Under the pieces are notes generated by a model, which had not been told where the DNA came from, did no database searches, and saw only the letters and a list, made by a program, of their open reading frames with translations. A stretch of DNA of 64,000 nucleotides from Odobenus rosmarus divergens (lineage: Eukaryota > Chordata > Mammalia > Carnivora > Odobenidae), in assembly GCF_000321225.1 (NCBI RefSeq), contig NW_004451418.1, forward strand, positions 25,226-89,225, read 5' to 3'. A program made the position numbers and the translations under genes. Positions 22,931 through 32,700 of this stretch are shown here, in pieces (position 1 is the first letter of the stretch; the number at the start of each line of letters is the position of its first letter).

Positions 22931-23624
22931 ATGATGGTGGCGATCTTGTAGACTTCTTTTCAAAAGCAAAATGTAGTGGCACTTCATTAATGGAGCTAAT
23001 GCTTCTGAACATCGTGATTGGCTCCTCTCATTATGTTATATAGTCTTCATGTCATTCTGCTAATACTTCACATCGAGGAAAGATTAACTAACTCAAGTGC
23101 ATCTTTAGAAAAAAGGTCCTTGGTCTTGTAAGAAGTATAAACTATTATCCTACTTTTGTGTTTAAAGAATATTTATAATAATCTCTCTTGTTCTTTTGGA
23201 GTTAGAGGTATGTGTTTGCAGTAGGGAACATTCATTATTCCTCAGCCCTCCATTTTCTTGTTCATCTGACCTTCAAACCATCTTTGTCTCTCTCTCTCTA
23301 TTTCTTTTTCTCAATATGTGTAATTCCTCCGAGAGAAAATGACATTCAAGTGATTTGGTGTATAGACTTTAAAAAGAAGAAAGCAATGTGCAGAAATGTA
23401 TTTGAAAGACAGGTTCTTTGTTAAATGTAATGAGAAGGTGGACCCCTAGCAGCTGCCTTCTGGCTACAGAATCACTCTCTTGATAAGTTCTCACATGTCA
23501 AAGAGGAAGCATTGTACCAGGTTTTGCAAAAGGAGCTTTAATATTTTGTCTTGCTGGCATCAGGTAATGGCTGGTTGCTGCTGTGGGTAGACATGAATCT
23601 CTAAAACTAAAAATACTCCAGCCT
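22931..23624. other. Unassigned sequence with a CT-rich tract
   Basis: No gene. A short (TC)n tract lies at about 23286-23299. Confidence 0.4.
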
Positions 23625-23795
23625 ATTAGAAGTGGTAGAGATATCAGAGATTGTTAGTACAGTCTCCCAATTTTTCAGATGAAAGAAGAAAGCAAGGTTC
23701 AGAGCGGTAAAGTGGCTTGTCTGAGTTCAAGTAGACCACACCAAATATGAGATCCTGATTTCCTGGTTCTGTAGCCCAGTGTTCTCTTCATTTGT
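23625..23795 (-). mobile_element. MIR, antisense
   Basis: Antisense MIR: 'tttttcagatgaaagaag', 'gttcagagcggtaaagtgg', 'cttgtctgagttcaagtag' and 'tcctgatttcctggttctg' follow the antisense MIR core order. A near-complete core. Confidence 0.75.
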
Positions 23796-24255
23796 GTTTT
23801 CTGGACCTCTGTATTGTCTGTCCATCCATGACTCCACTCTACTGGCCTCTTGGTCACAATTGATTGTTCTAGGTTCAATCCCCAACTGGAGCCAGGACAG
23901 TCAAGTTTTTTAATTTAACTAAGTCCAACTGATGCTCCCTGAGAATGTTAAAACTGAAAAAGAGGAACTCTCTGGTGGTGAAAGTTGTCCAGAAGCTAGT
24001 TCTGGAACTATTGATGGGAATTACTGTCCATAGAGAGCTGTTTCCTACTATTACTGAAACCCATCACATCTCTACCATTGGATTTTATGAGCCAGCAAAT
24101 CCTCCTTTTTATTGAAGATCATGCTAATTAAGATTCTGGTACTAGCAATCAAAAGAATATGGATTAATATTCCCATTGAATTCTCTACTTTAATACTTAT
24201 AGTGATTTTCCTTTCAAATTTCTTCAAATTCTTCATCATTAAAAATTATGGAACA

Positions 24256-24449
24256 GGGTGCCTGGGTGGCTCAGATGGTTAAGCCGTCTGCCTTCGGCTC
24301 AGGTCATGATCCCAGGGTCCTGGGATCGAGTCCCGCATCGGGCTCCCTGCTCCTTGGGAGCCTGCTTCTCCCTCTGCTTCTCTCTCTCTCTCTCCCTCTC
24401 TCTCTCTCCGTCTCTCATGAATAAATAAATAAAATCTTTAAAAAAAAAT
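24256..24449 (+). mobile_element. CAN-type tRNA-derived SINE, well preserved
   Basis: Sense SINE with a polymerase III A-box-like 'tggctcagatggttaag', body 'gatcccagggtcctgggat', B-box-like 'gggatcgagtccc', a (CT)n tract and an (AAATA)n/A tail. The 15-bp TSD aaaaattatggaaca is perfect at 24241-24255 and 24450-24464. It is among the youngest-looking copies here. Confidence 0.97.
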
Positions 24450-24514
24450 AAAAATTATGGAACAAATTTAGTAAGTAGGTGTCTCATTTGTTTACAGTAT
24501 GGTTTTACAATTTA

Positions 24515-24716
24515 TTTATTTATTATTTTTTAAAGATTTTATTTATTTGAGAGAGAGAGAGAATGAGAGATAGAAAGCACGAGAGGGAAGAGGGTCAGAG
24601 GGAGAAGCAGACTCCCTGCTGAGCAGGAAGCCCGATGTGGGACTCGATCCCGGGACTCCAGGATCATGACCTGAGCCGAAGGCAGTCGCTTAACCAACTG
24701 AGCCACCCAGGCGCCC
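24515..24716 (-). mobile_element. CAN-type tRNA-derived SINE, well preserved, opposite to its neighbour
   Basis: Antisense SINE: T-rich tail, (GA)n, 'actcgatcccgggactcca' body and head 'gagccacccaggcgccc'. The perfect TSD tggttttacaattta lies at 24500-24514 and 24717-24731. It sits 65 bp from the sense SINE at 24256-24449, making an inverted pair. Confidence 0.97.
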
Positions 24717-24731
24717 TGGTTTTACAATTTA

Positions 24732-25700
24732 AATGAATATTCAGATTAGATACATTTGATCACAGTAACTATTTCTCTTACCATCTGTAATTATAATTTC
24801 ATTCCATAACAGTTTTAGACTTGGATATTTAAGCAATCTGTTAGGGACATTTTATTAGGGTGAATGAAGCTTAATTTTTATTATTTCTTTATTAATCTTC
24901 TTTAGATATTTTATGCAACTTCTTGTGCATATATTAATGGAACTTTGGATTGTCTTATTAATTTTTACCCCCAATTCCCTGTATGGGTATGAAAAGCACC
25001 TAACACAATGCCTAAAATGTCAATGTTAATTTTTCTTTTCTTACTGGGAAGAATAAGAAATAGTGTTTCCTTATATACAGAGACTGTTTAACATTTTAAC
25101 TTGGAAAATTGATACCCTATCACCACCACTGAATGTCAGTTGAACACTGGTTCTGGCTGTTGTGGAGGGTTAACCAAGTAGGTACAGTAATAGATCTTGT
25201 TCAGCCTAACAATTTTTGAGAACCAGCAAAATGCTCAAGTGTCTTCCTACCATCATTGTTACTACCACCAAATGTTTAAATAGCTTTTCAGAGGTTGAAG
25301 AGTTCATATGTATAATTCAGTCCTTATAACAACCAGAAAGATGTCGTTTAATATCCATGATTTATAATTTAAGAAACTGAAGCATGGATTACAAAAAAAA
25401 TGTCTTTCTTAAGAATACAGAGTTGCTACCCTTAGACTCAAAACAAGGCCTTCTGTCTGGGTCAGTATTTTTTTTTTAAACATCACAGTGATAATAAGAA
25501 ATCTGAGTACTTTCCATAACAAACTTGAAATCTTCAAACATCCTCTAGTCATTGTTTCATTAAATTATTGAATGGATGCATACTGAGAGGGGGAAGTCCT
25601 GTTATAGCTTCGATGGTGCCCTGGGGGCCCCATCTCCTTTCACTGCATTAACATCCTGTCTTGCTATCTTCAATGCCACAATGTAGTGGTGTAAGTGGGA
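24732..25700. other. Unassigned AT-rich sequence with a possible MIR
   Basis: No gene. About 25290-25465 shows a weak antisense MIR pattern ('taatttaagaaactgaagc' then 'aagaatacagagttgc'). Confidence 0.45.
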
Positions 25701-25736
<36 letters not shown>

Positions 25737-25742
25737 GTGTGT
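25701..25742. repeat. (TG)n/(TATGTG)n microsatellite
   Basis: TG units interrupted three times by TA, giving 'gtatgtgtatgtgtatgtg'. The interruptions should make it more stable than the pure run at 8401. Confidence 0.95.
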
Positions 25743-25829
25743 AGGAGGTTGGGGATAGAAGGCGGTGAATAAGTGGAAGCATTTCATTAGTCACTAAAGG
25801 TGCTTTAAAGGTGAGATACCCTCACCCCA

Positions 25830-26110
25830 GAGAGCTGTGTCTGTGTAAAAGGCACTGAGGATAGATTCAGTTCATGGGCAGAAAGGGATTCAGGAAGAAT
25901 AGTTCACAAATGGGCCCAGGGGGAAATCTTGGAGAAATGGGATACAGGAAGTCCAATTTGGCTAAAGCATTTGGTGTGTAAAAATAAATAGGGAGATAAG
26001 ATTGGGAAGAGAGAGGAGGACTGTGCCAGGCTAAGTAAGGCATTTGGACATTGTTCTGTGGGCACTTGGGAGCCATTGAAAGTTTTTGAATGGTTTAATG
26101 ATGTAATCAT
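25830..26110 (-). mobile_element. Ancient L2-associated repeat, antisense
   Basis: 'ttgggagccattgaaagtt', 'tttgaatggtttaatgatg' and 'ggctaagtaaggcatttgg' match the style of the sequence that follows antisense L2 at 10300-10560. The exact family is uncertain. Confidence 0.45.
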
Positions 26111-26159
26111 AGCTGGGGTGCATACTTCTTATTAGAGTAAACTTTGATGTCTCTGTTTC

Positions 26160-26945
26160 CCATGTCCCCATATTCATTCTGTGAACAGCCCTTTTGGTTC
26201 TACTTGCAGAGTATATCCCAGACCCAGCTTCTACTGACAGACTCCACTGCCAGCAGGCTCACCTCAGCCACTGTTATCTGTCAGTTGGGCTGCCACTGCA
26301 CCTTCTTTAGTGACTTGTTGCTTCCATGCTTGCCCTGCCAATCCATTTCATACTACAGACCAACCTTTTGCAAGTGCAAACAAGAACTGTCATTGTCCTG
26401 GTTAAAGATTAAAGATTAAAGATCATCTTTTCATCACACTTGCAGTAAAATCCAACCTCCTTGCTGTACCCACAAGGCCTTTTGTAACCCTATGTGACCT
26501 GGCCCTGCCTCCCTTTGAATTTATGTTCTGTCCTCTCTTCCCTCTCCCTCACTCAGCTCTTACCACTCTAGTCTCCTTGTATTTCCTGAACATCCAGGTT
26601 CCTTCTCACCTTAACGTCTCTGCATTTGCTTGTTCATCTGCCTGGAATGTTCTTCCCTCAGGTCTTCACATGGTTAGCTCCTTAACAAAAGGGGCTTTTC
26701 CTGACCCTTGATCTGAAGTAGCCCCTGCTCAAGTCACACCTTCTGTCATTTACCAGGATTCATTTTCTTCACAGTGCTTATCAATAACTGGATGAATTTC
26801 TTCATTGACTTGTAAATTTACTTGTCCCCTAACCTGTTCAACTAGATGTGAGCAAGGACTTCTTTTTTTTTCATTGCTATATCCCCAGTGCCTAGAAGAG
26901 TCTTGACACATAGTACATATTAATTAATTATTTAGAGATTTGAAT
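26160..26945 (+). mobile_element. Long L2 3' region, sense
   Basis: The best L2 copy in the window. Ordered landmarks are 'ctccttgctgtacccacaag', 'tgtgacctggccctgcctc', 'ctgcctggaatgttcttcc', 'tggttagctccttaac', 'tgacccttgatctgaagtag', 'cacagtgcttatcaataac', 'gatgtgagcaaggactt' and 'tatatccccagtgcctag'. The open frame at 26144-26419 is accidental. A 7-bp unit (ttaaaga) is repeated three times at 26402-26422. Confidence 0.88.
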
Positions 26946-27398
26946 GACTGGAGCACAGAGCCTACTACACTGTTTTCAGTACAATGAGAGTACATTGAGG
27001 GTCTTGTCAGTGGAAATGAAGGGGCAGAAACTAGCACAAGTACAGTCATAGGGAGAACTGTTGGGATTTAACATGGTTTCATGTGTTGAGTCATTGAGGA
27101 GGGAAGAGATAGTTTTGAGCTTGGATGAGCTATTAGGAACTTAGAGAAATTCCTGGATTTGGTAGGGAAAGGAACTGTTCTAGAGGTATCAAGGGTTTGA
27201 GTGCTGGTGGGGTGGAGGTTTCTAACAGCAGTTGGAATGTGAGCTTATCCAAAGTTTCCCATTCCCTGACAGGCATTGCTGCAAAGCAAACAAGGACTAT
27301 GGGCTCAGAGAATCATGAGGGAAAACCACATACTCTGCTCAACTCTCTGAACCTTAGGTTCTTCATCTATAATGTGAAAACACCTCATGGCACAGTAG
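26946..27398. other. Unassigned sequence with a weak MIR-like segment
   Basis: 'ctctgaaccttaggttcttc' and 'atctataatgtgaaaac' near 27345-27380 look like a sense MIR core. Nothing else is recognised. Confidence 0.4.
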
Positions 27399-27869
27399 TA
27401 TTGGGGAGGAAAATTTTTCCCTATCCTTCAAAGCTTCTTCCACCTGGTTTAAAGATTAAATTGACATGAGACTGATTTGCAGGAGAAAGTCAAATTTAAT
27501 TTCATACATACAGGAACTCCTTATACATGAGAGGTTCAAAGACAGAAAGGTACAATGAGTTATTTATGTCATGCTGAGCTAAGGAATGGGATAGGGGCCT
27601 GGGGCTTCAAAGGGGAGGAGGGGCAATTCATAGGCAATAAGAAGAAGAGATGTTTGGTAATTAGATATTTGCCCTGCCATACGGATGGGTTACTCAGATA
27701 AAATTTATAACTCTAATTCTAGGAAAGACCCGCAATTTAGATTCTTCTAGGTCGTTAAGGGTGAGGTAAAAGTTTCTCTTGAGCCTGCAGGGTCTCGATT
27801 GCCTTCAGCTCAAAATAGTCCACGTGCCAGAATGACACATTTTGGGGAGATTTGCTCTGACCCCCTTCA
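27399..27869 (-). mobile_element. Probable solo LTR, family unassigned
   Basis: On the minus strand this begins TGAAGGGGGTCAGAG (27869 leftwards) and ends near 'ccccaata' at about 27399, giving a 470-bp unit with a TG start. It includes a stretch rich in 'cctatccc' and a T-rich segment before 'gactttctcctgcaaatc', as in LTR U3-R-U5. No flanking retroviral genes. The family name and TSD are uncertain. Confidence 0.5.
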
Positions 27870-28499
27870 GTGGTTCTGAAAATCAAACTAGAAAATGAAA
27901 GCGTGGATCCAAGCCCTGATGCAGGGTAGTTTCTCAATGACTGTGAATTTCCTGTCTCCTTACCCCTTCTTTAAGAGGCTGAGGATTAAAAAATTTAGTC
28001 CAGTTCCACAGTTTAAATTTGTGTTTTTTCTTTGCAAGGCAAAACAAGTAAGTGGTTTAAAAAGACAATACCCCCAGACTTAAAATGAAAATGAATGGTT
28101 CCCTGTTCCAATCCAGTCCCCTCTCCCCCAGCTTCCTCTCCCCTGAGGCTACTACTTTTAACTCTCATAGCTATTTCATTTAGAAGTTAAATCTGTAATT
28201 CAACATAACACACTTGTACTACTATTCCTTCAGTTTTCAATTTTAGATATTGTTTATATATCAAAATGAGATATCTTCATATTCATACCAGGAAAGGCCA
28301 AGATTTAATTCCCCTATATTTCCAACCCCAAACCTACACATACTACATGTACCATTCCTCCTCTTAATGTATTATGTCCCCCTCCCTTTTTTTTAGTTCA
28401 TCAGTATTGTGAGTTTATATTTTTGACTCCAGCTATTGACATCTGCACTACATAGTGTACTGTGATTCTATTTCCTTTCTTACACAAATTATTATTTTT
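27870..28499. other. Unassigned sequence
   Basis: AT-rich, with C-rich patches at 28110-28150. No gene. Confidence 0.4.
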
Positions 28500-29420
28500 T
28501 TTTCTGCAGTTAATATTTGCCTCATTATTGTTTAGGTTTCTTTTTGTTTTTTTTTTTTATACCAGTCACTCTTGATTGTCAAACTTCCCTCAAAATCTGA
28601 AACATTTCCTCTTAATAATTTCAAAGTCAACATATATTCTGTAAGTTTGATTTATTTTCCCTTTGGAAATATCTTTCCAGCCTCCTCTGGCTTCCTGTTT
28701 CAATTTGGACTGTCCACTTTCTAAGCCTGCTGCATAGCTGCATGCCATCTGGGAATCTTTTTCTGTTCTCTTGTTTTGGATCCCCTGTTTCCAGATCTTA
28801 TTTTCTTTCTCATTATGTACCCTATTCCTTCACTTTGCCAAGGCACATTCATCCTACAGCTTTCTGAGAAAGTACGTGGGAGGTGAATTCTTTGAGACTT
28901 TGTAGAGCTTTATTCTGTTTTCACACTTGACTGACATTTTGGCCTAGTATAGAATTCTAGGTTGGAAATAATTTTCCTTTAGCATTTGTTACCAGTGTTA
29001 TGTTGAGAATTTTGATGCTGTTATGATACCCTTGCTTTCCATATGACTTTTTTTTCCCCACTTGGAAGTTTTTAGACTTTTCTCTTTTTCTTCAATATTT
29101 TGATATTTCACAGTGATATACCTCCATGGCACTTTTTTTTTTTTTTTCATGAGTTTTTCTGGGAGGTTGATGAGCCTTTTTAGTCCAAGCACTTACCTTT
29201 CAATTCTTGGAAGTGTTTTTGAATTCTTTCTTTGAAATTTCATTTCCTCTATGCTCTTTTTTTGAAACTCCTATTATTCAGATATTGGACCTTCTGACCT
29301 GTTCTTCTGATTTCTCTCTCTCTCTCTCTTTTTTTTTTCTTTTCTTTTGCTCAATGCATTTGCCTAAGTTTTCTCTGTGTTGCTTTTTAGTTTTGATCTC
29401 TGTCTTTTCTAGAGGGCTAA
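28500..29420 (-). mobile_element. Ancient L1/HAL1-like LINE fragment, antisense
   Basis: T-rich plus strand with, in order, 'catttgttaccagtgttatg', 'gagaattttgatgctgtta', 'aagtttttagacttttctc', 'gatatttcacagtgatata', 'ggaggttgatgagcc' and 'aactcctattattcagata'. I recognise this as the antisense of an old abundant LINE ORF1-side region (HAL1 or L1M class). A (CT)n/(T)n tract lies at 29313-29340. Confidence 0.55.
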
Positions 29421-29875
29421 CTGAAACAACTAGTGATCCTAGTAGTCTATACTTTTTAACAGTTAAATACCAAAAAGCTGAACTGTGAAAACCTTCTGAA
29501 TGAGTCATACTTGTCATCTGGAAGCCCTTACTGTAAGGCAAATTTTTTTAGGGTCTCTCAGGTAGGTCTTTATTCTTGAGCTGGTTGTGTGGCTGGAAGG
29601 GAATTATCCAGTCTTTTGTTTGGAGGATATCAGCCTGACTTCTTGTATACTGGGAGCCTCTGGGTAAAGGAGCTGGTTATTTCACTGTTTAGCATGAAGA
29701 CTTCCACTTCCACATCCTGTATTCACTGTGGAGCCTCCCTCCTGCCCTATGCTGAGTCTGATGCCCCCAAGACTCAAGTTCCTCTGGTTCATCCTCTCTA
29801 AAGAGTAAATATCCTGGCATCTCCTGGGTTAGGAAGAAGTGACTTCATCTCTATACAGGAATCTGGGCTTTAGAT
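29421..29875. other. Unassigned sequence
   Basis: No gene recognised. Possibly a continuation of the LINE to the left. Confidence 0.35.
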
Positions 29876-30307
29876 CAGGGGTTGGCAAACTATTTCTAAA
29901 AGGGCCAGAAAGTAAAGATTTTAGACTTTTTGGGCTACATCATGGTCTCTATCACATATTCTTCTCCTTCTCGTCCTTTTTTTTTTTTTTTTAAGATTTT
30001 ATTTAGTTATTTGACAGAGAGAGACAGAGAGAGAGGGAACACAGGTGGGGGTGTGGGAGAGGGAGAAGCAGGCTTCCCACCGAGCAGGGAGCCTGATGCG
30101 GGACTCGATCCCAGGACCCTGGGATCATGACCTGAGCCGAAGGCAGACACTGATAAGGGTGTCTTATCAAACTGAGCCACCCAGGTGCCCCTCGTTCCTT
30201 TTTCTTTTTTTTAAATAACCCTTTAAATTGTAAAATAAACACTTATCTCTTGTAGACAGTACAAAAACAGGTTGTAGACCCCACAAGTCATAGCTTACTG
30301 ACACCTG
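29876..30307. mobile_element. hAT-type DNA transposon fossil split by a SINE
   Basis: The left end 'caggggttggcaaactat' plus 'gggccagaaagtaaagatt' and 'ttttgggctacatcatgg', and the right part 'caaaaacaggttgtagacc' ending 'ttactgacacctg', are the two ends of the element family also seen at 9615-9840. Orientation is opposite to that copy. The middle is replaced by an antisense SINE. Confidence 0.75.
29980..30190 (-). mobile_element. CAN-type SINE inserted in the hAT element, with a small inverted insertion
   Basis: Antisense SINE with T tail, GA-rich segment, 'actcgatcccaggaccctgg' and head 'gagccacccaggtgcccc'. The near-perfect TSD is ctcgtccttttt (left) and ctcgttccttttt (right). Where other copies read 'gacacttaaccaactgag', this one has 13 extra bases (30151-30163) that are nearly the reverse complement of the flanking bases. 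Confidence 0.94.
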
Positions 30308-31430
30308 GTGTAGAGGGTCCTTTTGGACACTCTAAACCAGCCATCTTCATTTCAGCCTCACCCCATATCCCTGCCTTCAGAGGAACTGGAGGCTTCCAAT
30401 TTCCAATTCTTTTTGGGTTTCATGACAAAACTGGGTGATTTCTTATAGGTGCCCCCCCCCAATTTCAGCCCTGTCCTGCCATGAAAGCTTAGGTTTCAGC
30501 TTCTTTGAAATTTCTGCAGGCCCACTAGGTGAGCCAACTAATGTCCATCTTCTTTTCATTTTCTAAAAGGTCAGTTTTTTTCTTGTTTGCCTTTCTCTCT
30601 GTCCTCATTGGGCCATGCCTTTGGAAGGAGTGGAGATAAATATATGTGTTTAATCAACTAAGTTTAACCAGAAGCTTCCCCAAATCCAATTTGGTTGGTT
30701 TTTATTTTTATTACTTTCTTTGATAGTGCTTGGGTTAATTTGCATTTGTTCTCCACGTGCTTACTTGCTATGCCAGATGTTTGAAGAAGATGTCCTTGGG
30801 GAGGAAAAATGAGGGGTTTTAAAATGTAGTGTTCTTGAAATGCTCTCACACACTGAACGGTGGTTCAGTGTGTGAGATCCCAAAGAGGCCTGGTTGTTTC
30901 TAACCACTAGACTCTTATAATAGAAATACAGTTTCACCCTTATTTGTGTAAACCATCAGGATCATTTTTAAATGTTTGTAATAAAGTTTGTGGCTTATTG
31001 TTTAAAATTGAATTTAAGGTAGTAAATCAAAGCTTTTGGTGGCATGCCCCTGACAGCAGGGAGAGCCTGGTAAGTGATCCCTAAGAGCTGATCAAAGAGA
31101 CTTGCTGAGCATTTTTTCCTGTATTTGTGTTTTTTGTCCTTTAATCTGGTAGTGTTTCCAATTCCATTCTGAATACTGTAATGCACACTCCACCCTCACT
31201 CAAGTCTTCTTGGCAGCATCTGGGATTGTCTTTGCCAAATGGCCCCTGTTTGGGCATAGGCCTGTGTTTACCATCAAGCCTATACAAGGCATGAACAACG
31301 GTGGTTGTCAGAAAATGGGCATCTTTCAAGATCTTATTCATACCACATTTTTGTTCTTCTAATCAAATGAAAATTGAAAATGAAGAAAGGAAAATTCACT
31401 GAAAAATGACCATTTGCCTTTCCTGCCTAG
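30308..31430. other. Unassigned sequence containing a perfect 15-bp hairpin
   Basis: No gene recognised. A poly-C tract lies at 30452-30461 and a perfect inverted repeat at 30844-30877. Confidence 0.45.
30844..30877. repeat. Perfect 15-bp inverted repeat with 4-nt loop
   Basis: The left arm tctcacacactgaac (30844-30858) and right arm gttcagtgtgtgaga (30863-30877) are exact reverse complements, separated by GGTG. It lies in otherwise unremarkable sequence, has no poly-T run or GC-rich stem as in a bacterial terminator, and is too short for a typical miRNA precursor. Confidence 0.95.
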
Positions 31431-31541
31431 GTTCACCTTTCCTGGCCAGTGAAGATGGTGTGCTTGGAGGAGTGATTGTTCTCCGAACTTGCAGGTGTTC
31501 TGCAGAGTCTGACTCCTCCCAAGATAAGCAGACACTTCTAG
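31431..31541 (+). CDS. Candidate internal exon A of an unrecognised host gene (111 bp)
   Basis: The segment is preceded by a good acceptor (tttcctgcctag, ending 31430) and followed by a strong donor (gtaagc at 31542-31547). The whole 111 bp is open in one frame, with intron phase 1 at both ends, and reads like real protein: SEDGVLGGVIVLRTC near the start and SSQDKQTLL at the end. CG dinucleotides are rare and codon use is ordinary. I do not recognise the protein and see no named domain. The exon would splice in frame to candidate exon B at 54227. It may still be chance: one open 37-codon stretch with splice-like edges is weak evidence in 64 kb. Confidence 0.4.
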
Positions 31542-31934
31542 GTAAGCTGGACATATACCTTAGGTGTGTGTCTTTTTCATTTTTTTTCAAGACACGGAAA
31601 GGTTTATGTCCGTAAGTTAATAATGTTAAGCTATGGGAAGGCCAGAATGCTCTATTGGTACCTACACATGTCTATTCTAATGATCTCTTTGCATAAGTAA
31701 ACATGTAAAAGATGAATATTCATTTTTAAGTGTATGCCTAAAGCATATTTTTCAAATGGGCTTAGAATCTAGGACCTTTACTAAAGCCCAATATTAAGAA
31801 CATTGGACCATGTATTTGTTCCCTGCCTAATTCCACAAAGCATGGAGATGACCCATAACAACATACACAGTAGCAAACATAGAAAGAAGCTTCTTCCTGT
31901 TCCCCCTCCCAAAACAGAATCAGAACCATGTGAA
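31542..31934. other. Unassigned sequence, intronic if exon A is real
   Basis: AT-rich with no features recognised. Confidence 0.4.
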
Positions 31935-32095
31935 GAGCTACTGGCCTAGGAGTCTGTTCTGGCTCCATTGCTTATTAGCTATGACGCCTTTGTGCATCGG
32001 TCTTACTGTTCTGTGCCACTTCCTCTTTTGTAAAATAAGGACATCTGCCCTGCCCTCCTCATAAAGCTGTGGTGAAGAAAGGTCAAGTGAGTGTT
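31935..32095 (+). mobile_element. MIR
   Basis: Sense MIR core with 'tctggctccattgcttatta', 'gctatgacgcctttgtgc', 'ccacttcctcttttgtaaaa' and 'ctcataaagctgtggtgaag' in canonical order, diverged. Confidence 0.75.
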
Positions 32096-32299
32096 TTGCA
32101 GATTTGCAGATGTCCATCCAGATGTGCGGTTTTGTGTCTAGCCAAGTGTACCACTGGGGTTAAAAATCAGCCAGTCCTCCACAAACCTGTGGGACTCCCT
32201 CTGCCCACAGGGATGCCTTTTTCTAATCCATTCATCCAGAGGGGACATTTTTAAAAAATTTGCATAAAGGTACTGCATAAGCTAGGAGGGGGCCTTATA

Positions 32300-32700
32300 T
32301 GTTATTTTTTAATTGACTTTTTAAATAATTATATATACATTCAGGAAAGTACACAAATTATAACTGCAACTGCTCGATAAATTATTATAAACTGAACCCA
32401 CTCATGCAAGCAGACAAAAAGTAGAACTTTACCACAACCCCCAAATCCCCTGGTAACCCACCCCCATTCTTTACCTCACCAAAGTGAACCACTATGCTGA
32501 CTTCTAACACCATGATTTAGTTTCACTGGGGTTTATATTTTATATAAATGGAATCATAGAATATGTACTACATGTATCTGATGTGCATGTTACATGTGGC
32601 AGTAGTTTGTTCATTTTCATTGCCGTGTGGTATTCCATTATACAGATATACCACTTTGTATTTATCCATTCTTCCCTAAGTATTTTTTTTTTAATATAAG
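32300..32700 (-). mobile_element. Ancient L1 3' region, antisense
   Basis: 'aaagtacacaaattataact', 'tttatataaatggaatcat', 'gtggtattccattatacag' and 'tttatccattcttccc' occur in the antisense order of an old L1 3' end, the same type as at 7385-7830. Confidence 0.65.

Noticed and set aside
24400..24430. Regularly spaced repeats suggesting a CRISPR array
   Set aside because: The repeats are simple CT tracts and SINE tails in eukaryotic DNA, with no repeat-spacer structure anywhere in the window.
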